DNA of 64,000 bases from positions 248,001 through 312,000 of the forward strand of contig NZ_JACSPY010000002.1 in assembly GCF_014836885.1 (NCBI RefSeq), given 5' to 3'. The notes under the pieces were generated by a model, which worked only from the letters and a program-made list of their open reading frames with translations, was not told where the DNA came from and made no database searches. Each line of letters begins with the position of its first letter. Position 1 is the stretch's first letter. Both the position numbers and the translations under genes were made by a program. Shown piece after piece: positions 1-8,549 of the stretch. This DNA is from Brevibacterium gallinarum (GTDB taxonomy: Bacteria; Actinomycetota; Actinomycetes; Actinomycetales; Brevibacteriaceae).

Positions 1-1094
1 CCGTGGCTGCCGCTGAGCTCATCGCCGAGCTCGCCCCCGGCGACCTGGGCACCACCTTCTTCGTCAACTCCGGCTCCGAGGCCGTCGAGACGGCGATCAA
101 GTTCGCCCGCCAGTACCACCGCAGCCAGGGCCAGCCGCAGCGCACCAAGTTCATCTCCCGGGAGATGGCCTACCACGGCGTGACGATGGGTGCGCTGTCG
201 GTCACCCAGCTGCCGAAGATCAAGGCCCCGTTCGAGCCGCTGCTCGACGGCGTGCGCTCGGTGCCCAACACGCTCGGCTACACCGGCGACTGCGGCCCGG
301 CCGAAGAGCTCGACATCATCCAGGCCTACGAGAAGGTCATCCAGGAGGAGGGCCCGGAGACGATCGCGGCGATCTTCGCCGAGCCGGTCCAGAACGGCCG
401 CGGTGCCCTCGTCGCCCCGGACGGCTACTGGAAGGCCCTGCGCGCGATCTGCGACAAGTACGGCATCCTGCTCGTCTCCGATGAGGTCATCTGCTCCTTC
501 GGCCGCCTCGGCTACTGGTTCGGCGAGGGACTGACCGGTGTCGTGCCCGACATCATCACCTTCGCCAAGGGCTCGACCTCGGGCTACGCGCCGCTCGGCG
601 GCATGATCGCCCGCGAGGAGCTCGTCGACCAGCTCTACGCCTCCGAGCAGGGCGGCGTGTTCACCCACGGCGCCACCTGGGGCGGCCACCCCGTCGCCAC
701 CGCCGTGGCGCACGCGAACATCTCGGCGATGCGCGATGAGGACGTGCTCGGCAACGTGCAGCGCCGCGGGCCGGGCCTGCGCGCCGACCTCGACAAGCTC
801 GCCGCAGCCCACCGCAGCGTCAAGGACGTCCGCGGCACCGGCTACTTCTACGCCCTCGAGCTCATGGCCGACCGCGACTCCGGCCGCGAGTTCACCGACG
901 AGGAATCGCTCAAGGTGCTGCGCGAGATCCTGCCGGCCTCCTTCGAGCGCACCGGCGTGATCCTGCGCGGTGACGACCGCGGCGCGACGATGCTCATGGT
1001 CTCACCGCCGCTGGTGGCAGGCGAGGAGGAGCTCAGCGAACTCGTCCACGGCATCGACGGCATGCTCAGCGACGTCGAAGCCGCGATCGGCTGA
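1..1094 (+). CDS. class III PLP-dependent aminotransferase, 5'-truncated by window edge
   Basis: The 3' part of a fold-type I, class III aminotransferase; about 364 residues are visible and roughly 90 N-terminal ones lie upstream. Visible family marks are the NSGSEAVETAIK phosphate-binding region near the start, the conserved Asp in VSDEV (visible residue 160) and the PLP lysine in FAKGSTSGYAPLG (residue 189), followed by the GGHPVA region. The enzyme moves an amino group between an omega-amine and an oxo-acid. The downstream APC permease and phosphate acetyltransferase suggest taurine:pyruvate aminotransferase (Tpa), whose pathway ends in acetyl phosphate, but putrescine, beta-alanine or other omega-amines are possible. 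Family confident, substrate inferred. Confidence 0.9.
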   Translation, partial: VAAAELIAELAPGDLGTTFFVNSGSEAVETAIKFARQYHRSQGQPQRTKFISREMAYHGVTMGALSVTQLPKIKAPFEPLLDGVRSVPNTLGYTGDCGPAEELDIIQAYEKVIQEEGPETIAAIFAEPVQNGRGALVAPDGYWKALRAICDKYGILLVSDEVICSFGRLGYWFGEGLTGVVPDIITFAKGSTSGYAPLGGMIAREELVDQLYASEQGGVFTHGATWGGHPVATAVAHANISAMRDEDVLGNVQRRGPGLRADLDKLAAAHRSVKDVRGTGYFYALELMADRDSGREFTDEESLKVLREILPASFERTGVILRGDDRGATMLMVSPPLVAGEEELSELVHGIDGMLSDVEAAIG

Positions 1095-1114
1095 CCGGCA
1101 CCCGATGGTGCGCC

Positions 1115-1148
1115 GGAAGGGGAGGGGCGCATGCGTCCCTCCCCTTCC
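1115..1148 (+). terminator. rho-independent-type hairpin after the aminotransferase
   Basis: A perfect 12-bp stem (GGAAGGGGAGGG, 1115-1126, pairing with 1137-1148) around a 10-nt loop lies 20 bp after the stop codon. There is no clear U tract, as is common in high-GC actinobacteria. Confidence 0.75.
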
Positions 1149-1171
1149 GCGTCCCCGCAGGCTGCCCCGCA

Positions 1172-1240
1172 GCCTGGCCTGGGGCTGGTCTGGACTGGGC
1201 TGGCCTGGACTGGAGGCTGGCCTGGGCCTGGACTGGGCCC
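1172..1240. repeat. CTGG-rich degenerate tandem repeat
   Basis: About 70 bp built from CTGG, CCTGG and TGGACTGGGC units, non-coding, between the aminotransferase terminator and the permease promoter. The rest of the 336-bp gap (1095-1430) holds the terminator, this repeat and a CRP-like dyad; no gene is seen there. Confidence 0.6.
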
Positions 1241-1327
1241 GTCGCCGAGGCGGTGGCGTGGACCCAGCGAATGGTCGCCGTCTGGCACTGAAGCCCGGCG
1301 GCAGGTGTCGGTAATGTGGCCGGCACA

Positions 1328-1341
1328 GTGATGCACATCAC
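1328..1341. promoter_or_regulatory. CRP/GlxR-like dyad upstream of the APC permease
   Basis: GTGA-N6-TCAC (1328-1331 and 1338-1341) matches the core of the CRP/GlxR consensus TGTGA-N6-TCACA. It lies 90 bp before the permease start, so cAMP-dependent control of this transporter is plausible. A short motif like this can occur by chance. Confidence 0.4.
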
Positions 1342-1430
1342 GCAGGTGATGAGGGTGTGGACCGGCAGGCTGGACAGCGGCCGAGACCCGCACCCGACAT
1401 CACCCCACGGAACGGAAGGAGGTCGCCCGC

Positions 1431-3110
1431 ATGACTGCCCGCGACCCGAATATGAGCACCACCCGAGCGACCGGCCCCGGCGCCTCCGCTGCAGCGACGC
1501 GCGGACAGGCTGCGGCCGCCCCCGCGACCACCGCAGGAGCCGCGACGAGCGCAGGAGCCGGCAACCCGGCAGGCCCAGCCGACACCGGCGAGATCACCCG
1601 CCTGCAGAAGAACCTCAAACCGCACTGGGTGTGGGCGATCGCGCTCGGCTCAGCCGTCGGCTGGGGCGCGTTCGTGCTGCCGACGGACTGGATGGCCGCT
1701 GCCGGCCCGATGGGTGCACTGCTCGGCCTGGCGATCGGCGGTGGACTCATGATCCTCGTCGGCGTCAGCTACGGCTTCCTCGCCCGCACCTTCCCCGTCT
1801 CCGGCGGCGCGTTCGCCTACACGCTCGTGGGCTTCGGGCGCACACACGCCTTCATCTGCGCGTGGTTCATGACCCTGGGCTACACCTCGATCGTCGCCCT
1901 CAACGCCTCCGCGCTCGCCCTGCTCGGCAGGCGCGTGTTCCCGCAGGTCGCCGAACTCGGCTACCTCTACAGCGTCGCCGGCTGGGATGTGTACTTCGGT
2001 GAGGTGATGATCGCGACCGTCGCGCTCGTCGTCTTCGCCTTCATCAACATCTCCGGGGCCAGCTTCTCCGGGCGTGCGCAGTTCATCTTCTGCGTCATCA
2101 TGGTCACCGCCGTCGTCGTCGTGCTCATCGGCGTCATCGTCTCCCCGGCCGGGCAGCTGTCGAACGTCGACCCGGTCTTCCACCCCGACATCAACCCGCT
2201 GGCCGGCATCATGGCGATCGTCGCGATCGCGCCGTGGGCCTACATCGGCTTCGACAACATCCCGCAGGCGGCAGAGGAGTTCGACTTCCCCGCCAAGAAG
2301 GCCTTCAGCCTCATCGTCTGGTCGCTGCTGGCCGCGACGTTCCTGTACTGCGCGATGATCCTCGCCACCGCCTCGGCCTACCCGTGGCAGGACCTCATGG
2401 GCGAGAACCATGTGTGGGCGACCGCTGATGCGATCATGGCCTCGATGGGCGTGTTCGGTCTCGTGCTGCTCGTCATCGCCGCCTCGATGGGCATCTTCAC
2501 CGGTCTCAACGGCTTCTTCGTCTCCGGCTCCCGCGTGCTGCTGGCGATGGGCCGGGCGGAGATGATCCCAGCGGTGTTCTCCCGCGTGCACCGCAAGTAC
2601 GGCACCCCGCACATCGGCATCTTCTTCGTCATGGCCTTCTGCCTCGTCGCCCCGTGGTTCGGGCGCACCGCACTGAGCTGGATCGTCGACATGGCCTCGA
2701 TCGGCTTCACCTTCGCGTTCCTCTACACGTGCTCGTGCGCCTTCAAGCTCTTCCGCTGGTCGCACCAGGAGGACCACGCCGATGTCGAAGGCGCCCGCTC
2801 GACCCCGCGCAAGCTCATGGCCGCTGCCGGTGTCGTCGTCGCGATCGCCTTCTGCCTGCTGCTGCTCGTGCCCGGCTCACCGGCCCAGCTGACGCTGCCG
2901 TCGATGATCGCGATGGGCATCTGGATCCTCGTCGGCGTCGTGTTCTACTTCCTGCGCCGCGGCCACAACCGCACGCTCAGCGACGACTACGTCGATCAGG
3001 CCGTGCTCGGCGGGCCGCGCCCGGAGTTCCTGCGCCGCCCAACCGGCACGTCGGCCGGCACGACGACTGGTGCAACGACCAGCACGTCGCCCGGCACGAC
3101 GACCAGCTGA
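1431..3110 (+). CDS. APC-family amino acid/amine permease
   Basis: A 559-residue integral membrane transporter of the amino acid-polyamine-organocation superfamily. A roughly 60-residue Ala/Thr-rich N-terminal tail precedes the first membrane segment (WAIALGSAVGWGAFVLP, a typical APC helix 1 with a broken Gly-rich centre), and about 12 hydrophobic helices follow. The C-terminus ends in a Thr/Gly/Ser-rich tail with repeated TSAGTTTG-like words. The start is set by a strong ribosome site, GGAAGGAGGT at 1414-1423, seven bases before ATG 1431; an ATG at 1452 is less likely. It lies between an aminotransferase and phosphate acetyltransferase, so it probably imports the amine those enzymes degrade (taurine or another omega-amine). 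Substrate not readable from sequence. Confidence 0.88.
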   Translation: MTARDPNMSTTRATGPGASAAATRGQAAAAPATTAGAATSAGAGNPAGPADTGEITRLQKNLKPHWVWAIALGSAVGWGAFVLPTDWMAAAGPMGALLGLAIGGGLMILVGVSYGFLARTFPVSGGAFAYTLVGFGRTHAFICAWFMTLGYTSIVALNASALALLGRRVFPQVAELGYLYSVAGWDVYFGEVMIATVALVVFAFINISGASFSGRAQFIFCVIMVTAVVVVLIGVIVSPAGQLSNVDPVFHPDINPLAGIMAIVAIAPWAYIGFDNIPQAAEEFDFPAKKAFSLIVWSLLAATFLYCAMILATASAYPWQDLMGENHVWATADAIMASMGVFGLVLLVIAASMGIFTGLNGFFVSGSRVLLAMGRAEMIPAVFSRVHRKYGTPHIGIFFVMAFCLVAPWFGRTALSWIVDMASIGFTFAFLYTCSCAFKLFRWSHQEDHADVEGARSTPRKLMAAAGVVVAIAFCLLLLVPGSPAQLTLPSMIAMGIWILVGVVFYFLRRGHNRTLSDDYVDQAVLGGPRPEFLRRPTGTSAGTTTGATTSTSPGTTTS

Positions 3111-3156
3111 CACACCCAGCTCACACCAGCACACCACCACAACCGCACGGCACGGT

Positions 3157-3178
3157 CGGCCGGGAGCGATCCCGGCCG
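3157..3178 (+). terminator. short hairpin between permease and pta
   Basis: CGGCCGGGA (3157-3165) pairs perfectly with 3170-3178 around a GCGA tetraloop. It sits in the 116-bp gap before pta and could attenuate read-through or mark an mRNA processing point. Confidence 0.5.
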
Positions 3179-3226
3179 GCCGGTGCCCCGAGTGCGCCCG
3201 CAAACACCGGAAGGGAGCCGGCCACC

Positions 3227-4315
3227 ATGACCACCGCACCAGCCCAGCCGACCGTCACCTCGGCCTCGTCCCCGGCCGCGGAGACCAGCGCAGCGACGTC
3301 GCCCGGCGACTTCCCCGAGCGGTTCCTCACCGGCCTCATCGATCAGGCAGCCGCCGACCGCAAGCACATCATCCTGCCCGAATGCGACGACCCGCGCGTG
3401 CTCACCGCCGCCGCACGCATCACCGACCGCGACTTCTGCGAGCTCACCATCCTCGGTGAGCGCGCGGCGATCACCGCGCTCGCCGTCGAACACGACATCG
3501 CCCTCGACCTCGACCGCGTGCGCACCCTCGACCTGCACGCCGATGAGCACCAGGAGCTCAGGGACGAGCTGGCCGCCGGCTACTACGCCGCGCGCAAGCA
3601 CAAGGGCATCAGCGAAGCCGAGGCCGCCGAACGCGTGAGCGCCCCGGCCTATGCCGCGACGATGCTCGTCGAACTCGGCCACGCCGACGGCTTCGTCTCC
3701 GGGGCCCGGCACACGACCGCCGAGACCATCCGCCCGGCACTCGAGGTCATCGGCACCCGCGACGGGGTCGCCTCAGTGTCCTCGGTGTTCCTCATGCTCT
3801 TCGGCCACGGCGCACTCGTGTTCGGCGACTGCGCGGTCAACCCGCAGCCCGGGCCCGAGCAGCTGGCCGAGATCGCTGCCGAATCCGCCGCCACCGCCCG
3901 CAGCTTCGGTCTCGAACCCAAGGTGGCGATGCTCAGCTACGCGACCGGCACCTCGGGCACGGGCGATGCCGTCGACGCCGTGAGCGAGGCGACCGCCGCA
4001 GTGCGCCGGGCCCACCCGGACCTGCCGGTCGTCGGCCCGATCCAGTACGACGCCGCCGTCCACCCCGACATCGCCGCCCAGAAGCTGCCTGGCGACGAGG
4101 TCGCAGGCCGGGCCAACGTGCTCATCTTCCCCAGCCTGGAGGCCGGCAACATCACCTACAAGGCCGTCCAGCAGTCCTCCGGCGCGGTGGCCGTCGGCCC
4201 GGTCCTGCAGGGCCTGGCCAAAGCGGTCAACGACCTCTCCCGCGGCTGCACCGTCGAGGACATCGTCACGACCGTCGCCGTCACCGCCGTGCAGGCCCAG
4301 CACGCCGCGGACTAG
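3227..4315 (+). CDS. pta: phosphate acetyltransferase, short single-domain form
   Basis: Interconverts acetyl phosphate plus CoA with acetyl-CoA plus phosphate. The 362-residue protein is one PTA_PTB domain: HIILPECDDPRVLTAA near residue 45, SGARHTTAETIRPALEVI, LMLFGHGALVFGDCAVNPQP, SYATGTSGTG and FPSLEAGNITYKAVQQ are family signatures. It lacks the N-terminal P-loop/DRTGG half of long Pta, so it resembles the EutD/short-Pta group. ATG 3227 is chosen because a GGAAGGG ribosome site lies 12 bases upstream; the frame stays open further upstream without supporting signals. No ackA follows, which is unusual for energy-conserving Pta and fits removal of acetyl phosphate made by a C2-sulfonate or similar pathway. 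Confidence 0.92.
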   Translation: MTTAPAQPTVTSASSPAAETSAATSPGDFPERFLTGLIDQAAADRKHIILPECDDPRVLTAAARITDRDFCELTILGERAAITALAVEHDIALDLDRVRTLDLHADEHQELRDELAAGYYAARKHKGISEAEAAERVSAPAYAATMLVELGHADGFVSGARHTTAETIRPALEVIGTRDGVASVSSVFLMLFGHGALVFGDCAVNPQPGPEQLAEIAAESAATARSFGLEPKVAMLSYATGTSGTGDAVDAVSEATAAVRRAHPDLPVVGPIQYDAAVHPDIAAQKLPGDEVAGRANVLIFPSLEAGNITYKAVQQSSGAVAVGPVLQGLAKAVNDLSRGCTVEDIVTTVAVTAVQAQHAAD

Positions 4316-4525
4316 GCCCCGACTGCCGGCCGTGCGCCGTCGACGTATCTGCCCGCGCACTCGGGCTGCGAGGTGCTGCCTGCGTCGCCGCCCGTTCGTC
4401 TCACGCTCATGTCTTTGTCAGCCGACGCCTGTAGGCTGAGGAGTGCAGCAGCTCGTTCACCAGCTGACACTTGAGCGCCCGGTCGGCGCCGGCCGCAGCG
4501 TCGCCACGCAGATTGCGAGAGACCC

Positions 4526-6163
4526 GTGAACTCCACAGCACTGAGAGTTGCGATCGTCGGAGGAGGCCCCAGAGGTCTCTACGCCCTGGAAAGCCTGTCG
4601 GCAGCTGTGCGCGACCACCCGGCTGCCGGCCAGCAGCACCTGAACGTCGACATCTACGAACAGGACACCCCAGGTGCCGGGCGCATCTGGCGCACCGACC
4701 AGCCCAGCTGCTTCGTCCTCAACGTCACCTCAGCGATCGTCAGCGCCTGGCCGGCTTCCCGTGCCGCCGCCAGCAAGGCCCGCAAGTCCTTCTCCGCATG
4801 GGCCGAGGTCCACGCCCCCGAACACCGCCTCGACCCGTTCCCGCCGCGCGCAGCCATCGGCGCCTACCTCGCGTGGGCGTTCGAGACCGTCGTCGCCGAG
4901 CTGCCCGAGTCGATGACCGTCACCGTCGTGCCCGCGCGGGTGCGCCGGCTGTGCTGCGCGGCTGAGGGCTGGCAGGTCCACGCCGGGCCCGAGGTGCCGG
5001 AACCGTACGACGAAGTGCTGCTGGCCACCGGCCACGCTCGCCGCCACAGCCGGCCGCTGACCACCCGTGACGTCCACGACGAGACCCGCACACTCAGCCA
5101 CGACGACTACTCCACCGTCGCGCGCATCTCACCCGGCCAGCGGGTGCTCACCAGCGGGGCGGCGCTGACGTTCATCGACTTCGCGCTCATGGTCACCGAG
5201 AACCGCTGCGGGCACTTCGAACGCAACGTCGTCACCGGCGACCTCATCTACCGCGCCTGCGGAGCCGAGCCGGTGCTGCTGCCGACCTGCCTGTCCGGCC
5301 GCTTTTACAACGCCAAGCCGCCGAGCATCTACATTCCTGCCGACGGCGGCCAGCAGCAGGCCGACCTCGACGAGCTCACCGGCCATCACGCCGCCGCACT
5401 CGCCGACGATGCGAGCCCGCGCGAGGTGGCGGCCGCGCTGCGCCACCTGGCAGCCGACATCCTCATCGGCCGGCCCGGCGCATGGGAGGATCCCGCCGGC
5501 GCCGAGGTGGTCGCTGTCATCGACGAGACCGCCGAGTCCGGCTGGGGTCCGGGTCTGGCGACCTCGGCGAAGGCCGCCCTGGAGCGTTCGGTGCTCATCG
5601 CCCGCGGCCTGCAGGCGCCCGATGCCGAGTGCGCCCTCGGCCAGGCCTGGACCGGTCTGCTGCCCCGGATCCGTGAGGTGCTGTCCTTCCGCACCCACGA
5701 CCCGGCCCAGTGGGAGGAGTTCCTGGCGCTGAGTGCGAAGCTCATGCGCTTTGCCGAGGGCCCGCCGCTGGTGAATGCCGAGAAGCTGCTCGCTCTCATC
5801 CGCGCCGGGGTCATCGACCTGGAGATGATGAGCCCAGGACCAGGGGAGGAGGCCGCGCACATGTTCGGCCACCCGGACCTGCACGTGCTCGCCGTGCTCG
5901 CCCCGCCCGGCGCGGTGCACGCCCGCACCGAGGTCATCGACTCGCTCATCGCCGAGGGCATCGTCGCCAAACCGGCCGTCCAGCGCGGCATCCAGGTCAC
6001 CGAGTCCCTCCAGCTCGTCGGCGCCGATGGCCAGCCGGTGCGCGGGCTCTCGGCGATCGGCCGGGCGACAGAGGACTGGACGATCGGCAATGACTCCCTC
6101 AACCGGGCCGTCCTGCCCGAACCCGAGGTGTGGTCCGCCCGGATCGTCGCCAGTCTGGGCTGA
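4526..6163 (+). CDS. FAD/NAD(P)-binding protein (NAD_binding_9 type)
   Basis: A 545-residue predicted flavoprotein. The N-terminus AIVGGGPRGLYALESL (residues 9-24) is a Rossmann GxGxxG dinucleotide fold, and the overall plan (an IYEQDTPGAGRIWRTDQP segment, a second GxG region around ALTFIDFALM, C-terminal GLSAIGRATEDW) matches actinobacterial FAD-NAD(P)-binding proteins related to lysine/ornithine N-monooxygenases. The reaction is unknown. GTG 4526 directly precedes the Rossmann strand. It stands alone on this strand, 210 bp after pta, and is followed by a 20-bp tandem repeat and then cardiolipin synthase. Family fairly sure, function not assignable. Confidence 0.82.
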   Translation: MNSTALRVAIVGGGPRGLYALESLSAAVRDHPAAGQQHLNVDIYEQDTPGAGRIWRTDQPSCFVLNVTSAIVSAWPASRAAASKARKSFSAWAEVHAPEHRLDPFPPRAAIGAYLAWAFETVVAELPESMTVTVVPARVRRLCCAAEGWQVHAGPEVPEPYDEVLLATGHARRHSRPLTTRDVHDETRTLSHDDYSTVARISPGQRVLTSGAALTFIDFALMVTENRCGHFERNVVTGDLIYRACGAEPVLLPTCLSGRFYNAKPPSIYIPADGGQQQADLDELTGHHAAALADDASPREVAAALRHLAADILIGRPGAWEDPAGAEVVAVIDETAESGWGPGLATSAKAALERSVLIARGLQAPDAECALGQAWTGLLPRIREVLSFRTHDPAQWEEFLALSAKLMRFAEGPPLVNAEKLLALIRAGVIDLEMMSPGPGEEAAHMFGHPDLHVLAVLAPPGAVHARTEVIDSLIAEGIVAKPAVQRGIQVTESLQLVGADGQPVRGLSAIGRATEDWTIGNDSLNRAVLPEPEVWSARIVASLG

Positions 6164-6170
6164 GGCGGCC

Positions 6171-6260
6171 ACCGCCTCGGGGACGGGACCGCCGCCTCGG
6201 GGCCGCGACCACCGCCTCGGGGCCGCGACCACGGCCTCGGGGCCGGGACCACTGCTGCGG
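6171..6260. repeat. 20-bp tandem array directly after the stop codon
   Basis: Four to five copies of a 20-bp unit (ACCGCCTCGG followed by GGCCGCGACC, with variants) start 8 bp after the flavoprotein stop and run to the cardiolipin synthase promoter. Each unit contains the CCGCCTCGGG core found dispersed elsewhere in the window. Confidence 0.85.
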
Positions 6261-6308
6261 CAGCGGATGCGCCAGCGCGGCCGCAGCGGCGGCCAGTAGG
6301 ATGGAGCG

Positions 6309-7796
6309 GTGAACTTCTTCACCTTCATCCCCGTCGAACCGGGATGGCCGCTGTGGGTGATCATCGCGCTCATCGCCGTCGACTTCATCATCCGCGTCGT
6401 TGCGCTGGGTGCGATCCCCTACCGCCGCAAGCCGTCGGTGGCCCTCGGCTGGCTGCTGGCGGTCTTCCTCATCCCCTATATCGGGCTGCTGGCATTCTGG
6501 ATGTTCGGGTCCTCGAAGCTGCCGCGCAAGCGCCGGGAGATGCAGACGGAGATCAACCGGCTCATCAAACATGAGACCGGCGGCCAGTCGATCCTCGGCC
6601 GCGACGACCACCTGCCCGAGCCGCTGTCAACGGCTGCGCAGCTGAACTACTCACTCGGTGCCCTGCCGATGGTCCACGGCAATGAATTCACCCTCGAAGG
6701 CGACAACCACCAGTGCATGCTCGACATGGCCCGCGAGGTCGATCAGGCCCAGAAGTACGTGCACTTCGAGTTCTACATCGTCGCCATCGACGACGCCTCC
6801 CGGCCGCTGCTTGACGCGCTGCTGCGCGCTCACGCCCGCGGGGTGACGGTGCGCATCTTCATCGACCACGTCGGCTCACTCGGCTACCCCGGGTATTCCG
6901 ATCTCGTCAAGGAGCTCGACGCCTCGGGAGTGCCGTGGCGGCGCAGCCTGCCGCTGCGGCCGTGGAAGGGCGAATACCAGCGCCCGGATCTGCGCAACCA
7001 CCGCAAGATCCTCGTCATCGACGGCGAGATCGCCTACACCGGCAGCCAGAACGTCATCCACCGCTCGTACAACAAGCGCGCGAACCTGCGCAAGGGCTTC
7101 GAATGGAAGGACCTGTCGGTGCGCTGCACCGGCCCGATCGTCGCCGAGCTCAACGCCGTGTTCGCCTCCGACTGGTACTCCGAGACCGAGGTCATCCTGT
7201 TCGAGGAGTTCGACACCGAACTCGACCCGATCCACGAGGGCGGGGCGATGGCGCAGGTGGTGCCCAGCGGGCCGGGCTTCGAGCTGGAGAACAACCTGCG
7301 GCTGTTCAACCACCTCATCTACAACGCCAATGAGCAGATCGTCATCTGCTCGCCATACTTCGTACCCGATGAGTCGCTCATGCACGCACTCGTCACCGAG
7401 GCCCACTCCGGGGTCGACGTGCGCATCTACGTCGGGGCCACGAGCGATCACTGGGTGACGCAGAAGGCCCAGGAGTCCTACTACGCCGACCTGCTCGATG
7501 CCGGCGTGCAGATCTTCCAGTACCACGAGCCGACCGTGCTGCACTCGAAGTTCCTGCTCATCGACGACGAGGTCACGATCATCGGCTCGTCGAACATGGA
7601 CGCCAGATCCTTTGCGATGAACCTCGAGGTCTCGATGTTCATCGTCGACCGCGCCTTCACGCAGGAGATGTACGACCTCGAGACTGACGACTACCGGGCC
7701 AACAGCGTCAAGGTCGACCGGCAGGAGTGGATGGAGCGCTCGACGGGACAGAAGTACCTGGAGAACGTCTGCCGGCTGACGAGCTCGCTGTTGTAA
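6309..7796 (+). CDS. cls: cardiolipin synthase (phospholipase D superfamily)
   Basis: Membrane enzyme that makes cardiolipin by phosphatidyl transfer. The 495-residue protein has two N-terminal membrane helices (residues about 8-30 and 40-65, the PLDc_N region) and two catalytic HKD motifs: H231-x-K233 in NHRKILVID and H412-x-K414 in LHSKFLLID, each followed by the Gly-Ser motif (TGSQN, IGSSNMD). Length and order are typical of bacterial Cls; many actinobacteria instead rely on a CDP-alcohol-type synthase. GTG 6309 lies six bases after a TAGGAT -10 box (6297-6302), suggesting a leaderless transcript. A bidirectional terminator follows. Confidence 0.93.
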   Translation: MNFFTFIPVEPGWPLWVIIALIAVDFIIRVVALGAIPYRRKPSVALGWLLAVFLIPYIGLLAFWMFGSSKLPRKRREMQTEINRLIKHETGGQSILGRDDHLPEPLSTAAQLNYSLGALPMVHGNEFTLEGDNHQCMLDMAREVDQAQKYVHFEFYIVAIDDASRPLLDALLRAHARGVTVRIFIDHVGSLGYPGYSDLVKELDASGVPWRRSLPLRPWKGEYQRPDLRNHRKILVIDGEIAYTGSQNVIHRSYNKRANLRKGFEWKDLSVRCTGPIVAELNAVFASDWYSETEVILFEEFDTELDPIHEGGAMAQVVPSGPGFELENNLRLFNHLIYNANEQIVICSPYFVPDESLMHALVTEAHSGVDVRIYVGATSDHWVTQKAQESYYADLLDAGVQIFQYHEPTVLHSKFLLIDDEVTIIGSSNMDARSFAMNLEVSMFIVDRAFTQEMYDLETDDYRANSVKVDRQEWMERSTGQKYLENVCRLTSSLL

Positions 7797-7873
7797 ACAG
7801 CGGCCGGCGGGTTCCGGGGCCGAGCGTGAGGGCCGGACTGCGGCAAGCTGGAACCAGCCCACCAGACAGCGCA

Positions 7874-7903
7874 AATGCGCGCCGGCACATGCCGGCGCGC
7901 ATT
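7874..7903. terminator. bidirectional terminator between cls and the YtxH-like gene
   Basis: Perfect 13-bp stem (AATGCGCGCCGGC, 7874-7886, with 7891-7903) and ACAT loop between two convergent genes. Confidence 0.85.
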
Positions 7904-7931
7904 CACTACAGCTTCAGTGTCGCGTCAGGAA

Positions 7932-8393
7932 TCAGCGCTTCGGGTTGCCGCCCTCAGCCAGGGGATCCTGCGACGGATCGGCGACAGCGTCGTTGAGGAC
8001 GACCGGATCCTCGACAGCACCGGCGTTCTTCGCATCCTTCTCAACCTGCGATGACGCTTTGTCGGCTGCCTTCTGAGCATCCTTCTCAGCCTTCTTCTGC
8101 TGCACATTCGACTTCACGTCGTCGGCCTTGGCCTGTGCGGCACCCGCCGCCGAGGTGGCAGCGGACTGGACCTTGCCGGCAACCTCAGGAGCCTTGTCCT
8201 TGACCATCTCGGCGACCTCGGGGGCCTTCTCCTTGACGGTGTCGGTTGCCTGCTGGACGCCCTCCTGGACGCGTGGGTTCTGCCAGAATTCTTCGACCTG
8301 GGTCTTGAGGCGCTCATAGCTCTGGCGGCCGGCGCGCGAACCGAGGACGAAACCGATGCCAATTCCAACGAGCAGAGTCAGACGCTTCTTCAT
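7932..8393 (-). CDS. YtxH-like membrane-anchored stress protein
   Basis: A 153-residue protein. Residues 4-17 form a short hydrophobic anchor (LTLLVGIGIGFVLGSRAGR), a hallmark of YtxH-like proteins; the rest is a highly charged Ala/Lys/Glu-rich helical stretch with VKDKAPEVA-type repeats, probably coiled or amphipathic, and a Pro/Asp/Asn-rich tail. Such proteins are general-stress or envelope associated; no enzyme activity is expected. Start chosen at 8393, with an AGGAGGGG ribosome site just upstream; a longer in-frame version has no support. Convergent with cls. Confidence 0.75.
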   Translation of the reverse strand: MKKRLTLLVGIGIGFVLGSRAGRQSYERLKTQVEEFWQNPRVQEGVQQATDTVKEKAPEVAEMVKDKAPEVAGKVQSAATSAAGAAQAKADDVKSNVQQKKAEKDAQKAADKASSQVEKDAKNAGAVEDPVVLNDAVADPSQDPLAEGGNPKR

Positions 8394-8549
8394 AATCCCC
8401 TCCTGTGGGAGTCGATTCCAGCAAGCCACATTGTCTCCCGCGCGGGCGGGTATGACTGGCTGAGGCTGTTACCGACATCATATACCGGCAAGCCGTGCTG
8501 TCACGATGCGATATCCCAGGTGGGGTGAGCTGTGCTCACCCGCAGGCGG

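Noticed and set aside
1650..2777. 375-codon ORF on the minus strand inside the permease gene
   Set aside because: Its product is an Asp/Glu/His/Arg-rich shadow of a GC-rich gene with no motif; the plus-strand permease explains the region.
4415..4437. TTGTCA...TAGGCT promoter before the flavoprotein gene
   Set aside because: The spacer is only 11 bp, too short for a sigma-70 promoter.
6171..6260. CRISPR array
   Set aside because: Units are contiguous 20-bp tandem copies without unique spacers, and no cas gene is present.
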